NCBI GenBank assembly: GCA_905182515.1
Contig: CAJJBW010000005.1
Location: 95,180-159,179, forward strand
Direction of reading: 5' to 3'
Origin: an uncultured Candidatus Poseidoniales archaeon
Lineage (GTDB): Archaea > Thermoplasmatota > Poseidoniia > Poseidoniales > Thalassarchaeaceae
DNA length: 64,000 nucleotides
The translations under genes and the position numbers were made by a program. This document shows, in pieces, positions 9,180-17,894 of this stretch; positions within the stretch are counted from its first letter, which is position 1, and every line of letters starts with the position of its first letter. Under the pieces are notes generated by a model. The model made no database searches. It saw nothing but the letters and a program-made list of their open reading frames with translations, and had not been told where the DNA came from.

Positions 9180-9347
9180 ATGTTTTTTAAGTACATTTTT
9201 GACTCTTATGGTAGTCCCTCATGGATTCGAACCAAGGTCGTGGAACTTCTTAGACAACTCTCATCCGATGCACTTGAAGAAATGCGGAGAGAAAAAAATA
9301 CACTTGCAAGAAACCTACTATCAATGCTTTCGGAGGTGAGGTTGTGA
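9180..9347 (+). CDS. Possible small ORF, 55 aa, overlapping a tRNA-Gln fragment
   Basis: An ATG frame starts 2 nt after the sulfotransferase stop and encodes a hydrophobic N-terminus (MFFKYIFDSYGSPSW) and a helical, charged C-terminal part (VVELLRQLSSDALEEMRREK, then LARNLLSMLSEVRL). The middle is formed by DNA clearly derived from a tRNA 3' end, so the ORF may be a chance fusion. The charged helix looks protein-like, however. It is too short for the track. No homology recognised. Confidence 0.25.
   Translation: MFFKYIFDSYGSPSWIRTKVVELLRQLSSDALEEMRREKNTLARNLLSMLSEVRL
9209..9243 (-). repeat. Partial copy of tRNA-Gln 3' end (T-arm plus acceptor strand plus CCA)
   Basis: These 35 nt match 10923-10957, the 3' part of the tRNA-Gln gene on the same strand, with four mismatches. 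They retain the CCA, the acceptor 3' strand and the TTCGAA T-loop, but two changes break the T-stem and the 5' half of a tRNA is absent, so it is not a functional tRNA. The arrangement, an intact tRNA with a displaced copy of its 3' end about 1.7 kb away, is what site-specific integration into a tRNA leaves behind. No integrase is encoded between the copies. Confidence 0.75.
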
Positions 9348-9383
9348 TATACGAATTGGCCAAACCAATGGGAAGAGTACGTT

Positions 9384-9464
9384 ATGAGCACTTCAGATAA
9401 GATTCAGAGCATGATTATACTGATGGTTAGTTGCGCATCTCAAATATTATATCATTCTCTTTGA
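9384..9464 (+). pseudogene. 26-codon ORF carrying a duplicate of the small membrane protein C-terminus
   Basis: ATG frame MSTSDKIQSMIILMVSCASQ...SL; its final 16 residues repeat the C-terminus of the 8202-8381 protein with two substitutions, and stop at the same codon. The N-terminal half of the parent is missing. I read it as a truncated duplicate or recombination scar, although a functional mini-protein cannot be excluded. Confidence 0.4.
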
Positions 9465-9465
9465 T
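9414..9465 (+). repeat. Direct repeat, copy B
   Basis: Partner of the copy at 8331-8382: 52 nt, seven mismatches, same orientation, offset 1083 bp. The sulfotransferase gene and the tRNA-Gln fragment lie between the copies. Confidence 0.8.
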
Positions 9466-9513
9466 GATGTGCTTAATGCAAATGATTCTAGGTGGTAACC
9501 CCTACAGGATGCT

Positions 9514-10869
9514 ATGGGCCGTTCCTTGGTTGCTATTGCATTAGTAACGTTATTTATTACTTCGGCCGCTCCTATCCTCAATGCACAAGTAGGGCAACCT
9601 GACATTGTTCAGGAACACTGGTATCATACATATGCCACCTTAACATTAGATGTTAACGAGTGGGCTGATGATTATCCAACAATTGTCGACTTAATTAGCG
9701 CAGGGCAAACTGAGATGGGTAGGGATCTCTGGGTTTTACAAATTTCTGATTGGAGTCTCGAAACGAAACCAAATGGGATGGATAAAGATGTAGTTTACAT
9801 TGATGGAGGTCATCACGGTAATGAACACCTTGGAACAGAACTAGCATTCCTCACTGCAGAATATTATATTGAGGGTTGGGCCGACGGTAATCAAGAAGTA
9901 ATTGATGTTCTAAAAACAACCGAATTACATATCCTCATAATGCTAAATGCTGATGGAAATGATCTTGATACAAGATGGAATGCCAATCAGGTAGATTTGA
10001 ATAGAAATTATGACCATTTTTGGAATAATTGTCCTCCAAACAATCCTACACAACCCGGAAGTAGCGCTTTTAGTGAATCAGAAACTCTCGCTAATTCAGT
10101 TTACATGAACACCGTAGTCCCCGATGCCGACCTGTATGTTACCATGCATACTGGTGTATGGATTATGTTATACCCTTGGGGAAGATGGCCCGCACAGCCG
10201 TCAGATAGAGAATTATTCCATTTCATCAGAGATGATGTTAATAATAATATTTCAGATATCCCTGTCCAGAATGCAAACCAAGGACTTTATCCAAATTGCG
10301 GAACTAGTAGGGATTACGGTTACGGAGTAATGGGATATCCGACATTTACTTTTGAAACAGATGATGAACAATTTTTACTCGGATCAGTGGAAGCTCTTTC
10401 TGATAGATTGGGCGAGGAATTAGATGTGATGAAATATTTGATACAGAATGTTTGGTACTGGCGCGCCCGTTTAGTAGTCGAAGATATAGAAATTAAGGAA
10501 AGTCATCTCACAGCCCGTGTTTCTAATCTTGGACATTCAAGTACTGCAAATGCAACTCTTCACTATTCTGATTTAACAGGTGAGTTATTGTGGCATTCAG
10601 AAACTTTTGGAGTCAATGCAACTAATGAATCTAATGTCCTATTCAATGCAAATAATCTTACTTTGGTTGATGGCGGTATTTGGAGTATTCACTATCAAAA
10701 GAGGGTGATAAGTTCATCACAGTGGGTAGAGGAATTAATCGATAAATCAACTATTAAGGTACAATCAAAAAGTAACTTTTTCCTTCCAGCACCGTCTTTA
10801 ATGATTTATCTAATATCATTACTAACTGCTGCAATAACTGGTAGAAAAAATCAGAAAATTAAATATTAA
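9514..10869 (+). CDS. Secreted zinc carboxypeptidase, peptidase family M14
   Basis: Extracellular exopeptidase removing C-terminal residues from peptides. It has a signal peptide (MGRSLVAIALVTLFITSAAPILNAQ). The catalytic domain spans about residues 30-320: zinc ligands HHGNEH (HxxE) near 105, substrate-binding DLNRNYDHFW near 160, the third zinc histidine in VTMHTGVW near 210 and the general-base glutamate in FTFETDDE near 280. A beta-rich domain follows, and the protein ends with FFLPAPS, a hydrophobic helix and a basic RKNQK tail. This suggests cell-surface anchoring. It lies between the tRNA-Gln fragment and intact tRNA-Gln. It suits the protein-degrading lifestyle reported for Marine Group II. 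Confidence 0.9.
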   Translation: MGRSLVAIALVTLFITSAAPILNAQVGQPDIVQEHWYHTYATLTLDVNEWADDYPTIVDLISAGQTEMGRDLWVLQISDWSLETKPNGMDKDVVYIDGGHHGNEHLGTELAFLTAEYYIEGWADGNQEVIDVLKTTELHILIMLNADGNDLDTRWNANQVDLNRNYDHFWNNCPPNNPTQPGSSAFSESETLANSVYMNTVVPDADLYVTMHTGVWIMLYPWGRWPAQPSDRELFHFIRDDVNNNISDIPVQNANQGLYPNCGTSRDYGYGVMGYPTFTFETDDEQFLLGSVEALSDRLGEELDVMKYLIQNVWYWRARLVVEDIEIKESHLTARVSNLGHSSTANATLHYSDLTGELLWHSETFGVNATNESNVLFNANNLTLVDGGIWSIHYQKRVISSSQWVEELIDKSTIKVQSKSNFFLPAPSLMIYLISLLTAAITGRKNQKIKY

Positions 10870-10922
10870 TAGTGTATATTACCAATAATATGTTAGATTG
10901 ACATTCCTAATATTCCGACAAT

Positions 10923-10998
10923 TGGTAGTCCCTCCCGGATTCGAACCAGGGTCATGGGATCCAGAACCCCACATGATGGACCACTACACTAAGGGACT
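10923..10998 (-). tRNA. tRNA-Gln (CUG)
   Basis: A 76-nt cloverleaf with encoded CCA. The acceptor stem AGTCCCT/AGGGACT starts with an A1-U72 pair, the identity element used by archaeal GatDE amidotransferase. The anticodon loop TTCTGGA gives anticodon CTG, the T-loop is TTCGAAT, and the discriminator is A73. GatD is encoded at 43 kb. There is no intron. Its 3' half is the source of the displaced copy at 9209-9243. Confidence 0.95.
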
Positions 10999-11053
10999 AT
11001 GCACTTACCGGGATAGAACTTATATTTCAATAAAACCGAATTTCAGTTAAAAC

Positions 11054-12088
11054 TCAAAGTCCGCGTAATCTATTATTTATTAAGTTTAAACTCTCAAAAG
11101 TAGGCCTTCCTTCTTCTTCACTAAGTTGAGATAGTGGCGTACCTGTAAGCCCTAAAGCATCAGTAGTAGTTGGCATCTCCCCGTTATAGTAAAGTAAACC
11201 CGTTACGTGTTTATTTTGGCTTTCCGCCTCGTGAACTGCCCTTAATGCAGATACTATGTTTGAAGTATCATGAGAAGACCCAATTGTCTCAAGTACTATT
11301 TTTGAACCATCAAATAACTCTATTTCTCTATATTGCCCCTCCGGGATATCTATTTCTTCAAGTGGAGAAAAATGAGAAATATAATCTACTAAGTGCAATA
11401 CTTCATCATTTTCTTTAACGTAATTATACGACCTATATGATTCATCATTATTAGCGAATGTAACGCAAGGGGATATGACATCGATTATTGCCATTCCTTT
11501 ATGACTCATTGCCGCACGTAATAATGCAGTAAGTTGCTTTTTGCTTCCTGAAAATGACCGTGCTACAAAACTACATCCAAGATTTAAGGCCATTGCACAT
11601 AAATCAATAGGGTTTTGTTCATTTATAGCTCCCTTTTTCTTTTTTGACCCTTTCTCTACAGTTGCACTATATTGTCCCTTTGTAAGTCCATAGACTCCAT
11701 TATTTTCAATAATATACACCATGTCTATATTCCTACGGATTGCATGAATAAATTGTCCGATTCCTATGCTTGCTGTATCTCCGTCACCGGATACTGCAAT
11801 AAATGATAAATCTTTATTGATCATATTGGCTCCAGTTGTGACAGACGGCATTCTTCCATGTACTGTATTGAATCCATGACTTTTCCCTAAGAAGTATGCT
11901 GGAGTTTTCGAGGAACAACCTATTCCGCTCATTTTAGCAATTCCTTCGGGGGGCAATCCATTTTCCCAAGCAGCCTGAATTATCACATTCGATACTTGGT
12001 CGTGACCACATCCGGGGCAAAGCGAAGACTTCCCTCCTTTATATTCCGATTTATCTAAATTTAACACATTTAATTTCAAAATCGTCAT
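11054..12088 (-). CDS. korB: 2-oxoacid:ferredoxin oxidoreductase, beta subunit
   Basis: Thiamine-diphosphate subunit of a ferredoxin-dependent 2-oxoacid dehydrogenase (2-oxoglutarate or a broad 2-oxoacid range). The N-terminal SLCPGCGHD motif and the TPP/Mg motif SGDGDTASIGIGQF...ENNGVYGLTKGQ are both present. There is no C-terminal ferredoxin domain. The start codon overlaps the korA stop by one base (TAATG), so translation is coupled. The 344-residue length is in line with KorB-type subunits. The substrate (2-oxoglutarate versus pyruvate or branched oxoacids) is not decided by these motifs. Confidence 0.92.
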   Translation of the reverse strand: MTILKLNVLNLDKSEYKGGKSSLCPGCGHDQVSNVIIQAAWENGLPPEGIAKMSGIGCSSKTPAYFLGKSHGFNTVHGRMPSVTTGANMINKDLSFIAVSGDGDTASIGIGQFIHAIRRNIDMVYIIENNGVYGLTKGQYSATVEKGSKKKKGAINEQNPIDLCAMALNLGCSFVARSFSGSKKQLTALLRAAMSHKGMAIIDVISPCVTFANNDESYRSYNYVKENDEVLHLVDYISHFSPLEEIDIPEGQYREIELFDGSKIVLETIGSSHDTSNIVSALRAVHEAESQNKHVTGLLYYNGEMPTTTDALGLTGTPLSQLSEEEGRPTFESLNLINNRLRGL

Positions 12089-13869
12089 TATAGTCCCTCC
12101 AATAATTGTAAAATTTTATCTGCATATAGCCTAGCCCTAGGAGGCATCCCATCACTGTATGCTAAACTGTGTAGTTTGCTTAATAATTTTACGGGAAGCT
12201 CTCTTCTTAATATACCGTATAATTGCCCATCTCTATTCATTTCTAATACTATATTCGTTTCATGCCTATCGATAAATCCTTCTAAATCAGAGTGATAGGG
12301 TAAAGCCCTTACTCTACATGTACTTACGGACAATCCACTTTGTTCTAAAATATCATCAATTTCTGTGATGGTATATTCCATAGACCCATAGAATACTATT
12401 CCTACTTCTTTAATTTCTTCTTCACGAAGTATCGGTGCAGGCAATACATCTCTCGAACCTTCAATTTTTTTACGTAATCTTGCCATATTTTTGTGATACA
12501 CATCTGGTTCTTCGGAATAGATGCCATCTTCATCATGACCTGTCCCTCTGTATAATATTGGATCTATGCCACTGCCAGGTAATGTCCGATAAGCAATCCC
12601 ATCTCCATCTACGTCTCGATATCTGCCATAATTCTCTATGGCATCTAGTTGCTTTTGTGTATGGATAACTTTACCTCTATCCATTGGAGAATCAGGATAT
12701 ACGAATCCCGTAGTAGGCCATCTATTCATACCTAAATCCAAGTCACTAAATCCAAACACCATGGTCTGGTATCTTTCTGCATAATCAAATGCTCTCCAAC
12801 CAAATTCAAAACATTCGTCTACATTGCCAGGTATTAGGACTATGTGTTGCGTGTCTCCATGACTTGCTTCATAGAGCATTGATAAATCTCCTTGCTGAGT
12901 CCTAGTAGGGAGTCCAGTTGAAGGGCCAACTCGATTAACATCCCATATAACGCCTGGAACTTCTGCGAAATATGATAATCCAATAAATTCTGACATTAAG
13001 GAGATTCCGGGTCCACTGGTACACGTCATCCCCCTTCCTCCTGCCCATCCGGCCCCTAATACCATGCCGACTGCTGCTAATTCATCTTCTGCCTGTATTA
13101 CGGCACACGTTGTTCCTCCATCTTTAGCAGTACGAAGTTCAGGTAGCCACTTTATTATGCCTTCTGCAACTGAAGATGAAGGAGTTATAGGGTACCATGC
13201 AAGCATATTTACTCCTCCATATATGGAACCAAGGGCAGACGCTTCATTACCTTCTATCAAGTAAGTATCCGGGTCTTTGTCTCTTCTTTCGGCAGAAAAT
13301 GTTGTTTCATTTCCCCAATGTTCTGCTGCATAAGATATGCCTTCTCTTATTGCTCGCATATTCATTTCAATAGCCCTATCCTTACCTTTAAATTGCGAAG
13401 ATACTGACTTTTCAATGTCTTCAGATTTTATTCCTAATATGTGGGCAATTCCACCCACATAATACATATTTGCCATTAATTTAGCAAATTTAGGAGCAAT
13501 CCCTCTTGCCATCTTAGTCATTGGCATACTAAAAATTTTGCAATCTTCTCTTTCAACTGGAAGCTTAACATTTTCATTGTAAATTATAATTGCACCAGGT
13601 TCTATTTTTGCAATATCCTTTTCCCAGGTATCCTTGTTCATAAGAATTTGAATGTTAGTCTTATCTCCTGGGGCCTGATAACCCGATTCACTAGCTCTAA
13701 TTATAAACCAAGTTGGTAAACCTGATATATTACTGGGAAATAGGTTCTTGCCACTTACTGGAATGCCCATTTCGAACATACTGTGTAGGAGAATGAGGTT
13801 TGATGATTGCGAGCCTGTACCATTAGCGGTGGCAATATTAATTATAAAATTATTTACTTCGGATTTCAT
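12088..13869 (-). CDS. korA: 2-oxoacid:ferredoxin oxidoreductase, fused gamma-alpha subunit
   Basis: At 593 residues this is the fused gamma-plus-alpha form. Residues about 1-190 resemble the gamma domain (NGTGSQSSNLILLHSMFEMG, the G-G-Q-G region in altered form). The pyrimidine-binding alpha domain begins with EGNEASALGSIYGGVNMLAWYPITPSS, the classical YPITPS signature, and continues with AEDELAAVGMVLGAGWAGGR and TCTSGPGISLMSEF. It precedes korB in a two-gene operon. The enzyme works in the cytoplasm with ferredoxin and links aconitase-side TCA flux to low-potential electrons. Confidence 0.92.
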   Translation of the reverse strand: MKSEVNNFIINIATANGTGSQSSNLILLHSMFEMGIPVSGKNLFPSNISGLPTWFIIRASESGYQAPGDKTNIQILMNKDTWEKDIAKIEPGAIIIYNENVKLPVEREDCKIFSMPMTKMARGIAPKFAKLMANMYYVGGIAHILGIKSEDIEKSVSSQFKGKDRAIEMNMRAIREGISYAAEHWGNETTFSAERRDKDPDTYLIEGNEASALGSIYGGVNMLAWYPITPSSSVAEGIIKWLPELRTAKDGGTTCAVIQAEDELAAVGMVLGAGWAGGRGMTCTSGPGISLMSEFIGLSYFAEVPGVIWDVNRVGPSTGLPTRTQQGDLSMLYEASHGDTQHIVLIPGNVDECFEFGWRAFDYAERYQTMVFGFSDLDLGMNRWPTTGFVYPDSPMDRGKVIHTQKQLDAIENYGRYRDVDGDGIAYRTLPGSGIDPILYRGTGHDEDGIYSEEPDVYHKNMARLRKKIEGSRDVLPAPILREEEIKEVGIVFYGSMEYTITEIDDILEQSGLSVSTCRVRALPYHSDLEGFIDRHETNIVLEMNRDGQLYGILRRELPVKLLSKLHSLAYSDGMPPRARLYADKILQLLEGL

Positions 13870-14009
13870 ATTATTTCATGACTCCACAAATTGATACTGA
13901 ACAAGTCGATGCTCACTACTTACTCTGCGAACATAACGAGTCTTTAGCCATTACCATCAAGAGTTCTTTTTATCGATTGAATCTACTTTTATTTCCGTTG
14001 CCATTTTGA

Positions 14010-15107
14010 ATGATTAGTTCTCCGCCACATATGATGTCCGTACCGGAGAGATTGCAAAAAGCCTGGGATGAAGCCAATTCCTTTATTGAAAATGGTAATC
14101 CAGAAAAAGCACTGGATGCCCTTAGAGATGTTGCATGGAGTGAGTGCAAAAATGATTCTCAGAGAGCTCAAACATCTCGATATGCTGCCGATGCTGGTAC
14201 ACTTTGGGGAGAAATCGATGCTAATTCTCAGAAGAAAAGATGGCAAAAAGCGTATAAGAACTATAAAACTGCTCTAGATTTCGATCCTAAAGATAAAGAA
14301 ACACGAAGACGAATGAATAAATTAGCATCAATGATGGACGAAAACGCAATTTCGGTTAATAGCGGTTTTCAAATGTTTAACGAAGGTAATCCTACTCCAA
14401 TCGGGCTAATGGCAATAGTAGTTGCAATTTTTGTATTCCTTGCTTCCTTCAAAGTCGTGACGGATGCCATAGATCCCGACGGAATTGGCCTTTGGAATGC
14501 CATTAATGGAGAAAATACTCCTAATGACCTAATAAATGGGACAGTTATTCTTGAAATATCTTATGTCAATCAAAATGATGAACGTGTAGATGTTTCTATC
14601 GAAATATTATTGAAACCAATAGATGCGCCAATACATGTGGAAAATTTTCTTAAATTAACAAATGACTTCAGGTATGATAATACTCAATTACATAGAATAA
14701 TTGATGATTTTATGATACAAGGAGGAGATATAGATCACATGAGTGGAATGGGAGGTTATGCAGGTAAATGGTTCGGTTATTGTAATGGCCAAGTTTCTGC
14801 TTCTCCAGATGATTGCGATTTGAGTGATTGGACTATACCGGATGAAACATCAAAAGAAAATATGGGTTTATTGCATCATCCATGTACGATATCCATGGCT
14901 AAAACTAGTGCCCCAAACACAGGTGGAAGCCAATTCTTTTTGATTCCAGGGGATAGTGAACCTCATCACTTAGATGGAGTTCATACAGTATTCGGAGAAA
15001 TAGTAAGCGGGTGCGAGCATGTAACTGCTATAAGCGAGATTCAAACAGGATCTGATGATAAACCAGTAAATCCTGTTATGCTCAAAAAAGCATATGTCAA
15101 GGTTTGA
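14010..15107 (+). CDS. Membrane-anchored cyclophilin-type peptidyl-prolyl isomerase with helical N-terminal domain
   Basis: Residues about 10-115 form a TPR-like helical repeat region (RLQKAWDEANSFIENGNPEKALDAL...). One membrane helix follows at about 130-155 (GLMAIVVAIFVFLASF), and then a cyclophilin domain from about 185 to the end. Cyclophilin hallmarks are HVENFLKL, LHRIIDDFMIQGGD, NTGGSQFFL and LDGVHTVFGEI. There is a short cysteine-bearing insert (YCNGQ...DDCDLSDW). By topology the TPR side should be cytoplasmic and the isomerase outside. Starts at Met8 or Met9 (MMSVPERL) are also possible. It is divergent from korAB and probably acts on secreted-protein folding. Confidence 0.87.
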   Translation: MISSPPHMMSVPERLQKAWDEANSFIENGNPEKALDALRDVAWSECKNDSQRAQTSRYAADAGTLWGEIDANSQKKRWQKAYKNYKTALDFDPKDKETRRRMNKLASMMDENAISVNSGFQMFNEGNPTPIGLMAIVVAIFVFLASFKVVTDAIDPDGIGLWNAINGENTPNDLINGTVILEISYVNQNDERVDVSIEILLKPIDAPIHVENFLKLTNDFRYDNTQLHRIIDDFMIQGGDIDHMSGMGGYAGKWFGYCNGQVSASPDDCDLSDWTIPDETSKENMGLLHHPCTISMAKTSAPNTGGSQFFLIPGDSEPHHLDGVHTVFGEIVSGCEHVTAISEIQTGSDDKPVNPVMLKKAYVKV

Positions 15108-15167
15108 TTAATTAATTATTTTTGGTTGTTAGTAGAATTAAAGGCCCCCTCCCATCTCGCCTTGTTT

Positions 15168-17852
15168 ATGGGCGGGAAATCTCCTTTTGATTCATTATCA
15201 AAATTTCTAAAATATGATGGTGAAGAGTCTTCCTACATGAGTTTACAAGCCTTAGAAGATAAAGGCCTATGTAATCTTGAGGAACTCCCCTTTACAATTA
15301 GGATTTTATTAGAATCTGCATTAAGAAATTGTGACGGTTTTTTAATTTCTGAAGAAGACGTCATCCGAATTGCTTCTTGGAGTCCGGAAATGTCACCGCA
15401 AGAAATCCCCTTTAGCCCAAGTAGAGTATTACTGCAAGATTTTACTGGAGTTCCAGCAGTTGTAGATATTGCTGCATTAAGGGATGCAATGGTGGAATTA
15501 GGAGGTGATCCGGAAAAAGTAAACCCACAAGTTCCCGTTGATCTGGTAATAGACCATTCTGTCCAAGTTGATTATTCAGGTTTATTTCCAGATGCTAAAG
15601 AACGTAATCTAGACATTGAATACGAGAGAAATATGGAACGATATAAATTTCTAAAATGGGGGCAAAATAGCCTTGATAATTTCCGTGCAGTCCCTCCTGG
15701 ACGAGGCATTGTCCATCAAGTAAATTTAGAATGGATAGCTACTGTTGCTAGAGAAGAGGATAATGTTTGGTTCCCGGATTCATTAGTTGGCACTGACTCT
15801 CATACTACTATGATAAATGGTCTTGGAGTTTTGGGATGGGGTGTCGGAGGAATTGAGGCCGAAGCAGTTATGCTTGGTCAGCCAATCTATATGTTATTAC
15901 CGCAAGTCGTCGGATTCGAACTAAAGGGAGAATTAAACTCAGGAGTAACTGCTACTGACATGGCTCTAAGAATTGTTGAGATGTTGCGTAAACATGATTG
16001 TGTTGGGAAATTTGTAGAATTTTTTGGCTCGGGAATTTCATCTCTTAGTTTACCAGATAGGGCGACCATAGCAAACATGGCCCCTGAATATGGGGCCACT
16101 TGCGGATTCTTCCCTGTTGATGAAAAAACATTAGACTATATGTTACTTTCAGGTAGAAAAACAGAACATGTTGAAAATGTTAAATTATATCTCGAAAAAC
16201 AGGGTTTATTTGCTAATGAATCTACGCTTGCTCCAAAATTTACTTCTAAATTATCTCTCAATCTTTCCGATGTCGATCCCGCAATGGCTGGTCCGAAAAG
16301 ACCCCAGGATAGAGTAGATTTATCAAAAATGAAAACACATTTCCAAACTTCTCTAAATGCTCCTTTAGGCCCACATGGGCATGGTATTGAAAAATCTTTA
16401 AGTCTAAATAAATCTAAGATATCTGGAACTTCTAATTTCCTAAAGCACGGAGATATAGTTATTGCAGCCATAACAAGTTGTACAAATACTAGTAATCCAA
16501 GTGTTATGATGGCTGCAGGGTTGCTTGCTAGAAACGCAAGATCAAAGGGGCTTAAAATTAAGCCATGGGTAAAACCAAGCTTAGCACCAGGTAGTAGGGT
16601 CGTGACTGAATATTATGATGCGGCAGGGTTATCTGAACATTTATCTTTTCTTGGATTTAATGTAGTCGGATATGGTTGTACTACTTGTATTGGCAATTCT
16701 GGTCCCTTAGACTCTGAAATAGAAGCGGCAATAGATGAATCAAATTTAATAGTCGGTAGCGTATTATCTGGTAATAGAAATTTTGAGGGAAGAATACATC
16801 AGAAAGTGAAAGCCAATTACCTTGCAAGCCCTCCGTTGGTTGTAGCATATGCAATAGCTGGAACTTTGAATATTGATTTCAACACCGATCCATTAGGCTT
16901 TACAAAATCTGGAGATCCGATAATGCTATCTGATATTTGGCCCACAGATGAAGAAATTCAAGACGTAATTTCGAAGGTCATAAACCCAGAAATGTTTAGA
17001 GAAAGATATCTCGATGTTTTAGAAGAGCCAAGATGGGAGGATATACCGAGCCAGGATTCTGCGTTATATGATTGGGATGATTCATCAACATATGTCCGAT
17101 TACCTACTTTCTTTAAAGGAATTGAAGAAGAACCCGATTTAATATATCCAATTAAAAATGCTAGAGTGTTATTGAAATTAGGTGATTCAATTACTACGGA
17201 TCATATCAGTCCGGCAGGTGCGTTTCCTCATTTCGGCCCTGCAGGAAAATATTTAGTCAATAATGGCGTAAAACCTAGGGATTTCAATTCATTTGGAAGT
17301 AGGCGTGGTAACCATGAGGTAATGATGAGAGGAACCTTTGCAAATGTTAGGATTAGAAATGAAATGGCCCCAGGTACAGAAGGAGGTTTTACTACGCATT
17401 TACCGTCTAAAGAAGTAACAACAATCTTTGAAGCAAGTGAGAAATACCAAAGTGATAATACTCCTTTGGTGGTTCTCGCAGGATCACAATATGGTACTGG
17501 CAGTAGCAGAGATTGGGCCGCCAAGGGGACATTGTTATTGGGCATTAAAGCAGTCATAGCTACTTCATTTGAAAGAATACACAGATCAAACCTCGTCGGC
17601 ATGGGAGTTTTACCTCTCACCTTCTCAGAAGGTGAAGATGCAAATAGTCTCGGTTTAAATGGGACTGAATTTTTTGATATACCAATATCAGGAGATTTAA
17701 AGCCTTTATCTTTTATACAAGTCTCAGCTAAGAAAGAAGACGGCCAGATTATTAAGTTTAATGCAAAAGTACGATTAGATACTTCTGTTGATGTAGAATA
17801 CTTTAGAAATGGAGGAATATTACAAACAGTACTCCGAAATCTTGCTAAATAA
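15168..17852 (+). CDS. acnA: Aconitate hydratase (AcnA type)
   Basis: Interconverts citrate and isocitrate through cis-aconitate. The iron-sulfur ligands are in ITSCTNTSNPSVM and GYGCTTCIGNSG. SLVGTDSHTTMINGLGVLGWGVGG and the swivel domain with GDSITTDHISPAGAF and GSQYGTGSSRDWAAKG are intact. At nearly 900 residues it is a full AcnA/IRP1-type monomer. The track starts at a TTG (15126) giving an unlike leader; ATG 15168 (MGGKSPFDSL) fits better. It lies immediately downstream of the cyclophilin gene and upstream of an unknown ORF. Confidence 0.95.
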   Translation: MGGKSPFDSLSKFLKYDGEESSYMSLQALEDKGLCNLEELPFTIRILLESALRNCDGFLISEEDVIRIASWSPEMSPQEIPFSPSRVLLQDFTGVPAVVDIAALRDAMVELGGDPEKVNPQVPVDLVIDHSVQVDYSGLFPDAKERNLDIEYERNMERYKFLKWGQNSLDNFRAVPPGRGIVHQVNLEWIATVAREEDNVWFPDSLVGTDSHTTMINGLGVLGWGVGGIEAEAVMLGQPIYMLLPQVVGFELKGELNSGVTATDMALRIVEMLRKHDCVGKFVEFFGSGISSLSLPDRATIANMAPEYGATCGFFPVDEKTLDYMLLSGRKTEHVENVKLYLEKQGLFANESTLAPKFTSKLSLNLSDVDPAMAGPKRPQDRVDLSKMKTHFQTSLNAPLGPHGHGIEKSLSLNKSKISGTSNFLKHGDIVIAAITSCTNTSNPSVMMAAGLLARNARSKGLKIKPWVKPSLAPGSRVVTEYYDAAGLSEHLSFLGFNVVGYGCTTCIGNSGPLDSEIEAAIDESNLIVGSVLSGNRNFEGRIHQKVKANYLASPPLVVAYAIAGTLNIDFNTDPLGFTKSGDPIMLSDIWPTDEEIQDVISKVINPEMFRERYLDVLEEPRWEDIPSQDSALYDWDDSSTYVRLPTFFKGIEEEPDLIYPIKNARVLLKLGDSITTDHISPAGAFPHFGPAGKYLVNNGVKPRDFNSFGSRRGNHEVMMRGTFANVRIRNEMAPGTEGGFTTHLPSKEVTTIFEASEKYQSDNTPLVVLAGSQYGTGSSRDWAAKGTLLLGIKAVIATSFERIHRSNLVGMGVLPLTFSEGEDANSLGLNGTEFFDIPISGDLKPLSFIQVSAKKEDGQIIKFNAKVRLDTSVDVEYFRNGGILQTVLRNLAK

Positions 17853-17894
17853 TAATTAAGAGAACTTTATGTTGTATGGGCATCAGGGGTAAAT

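Noticed and set aside
9206-9391. Minus-strand 61-aa ORF across the tRNA remnant
   Set aside because: Its sequence is a shadow of the tRNA fragment and of a more protein-like plus-strand frame; no start context or conserved feature.
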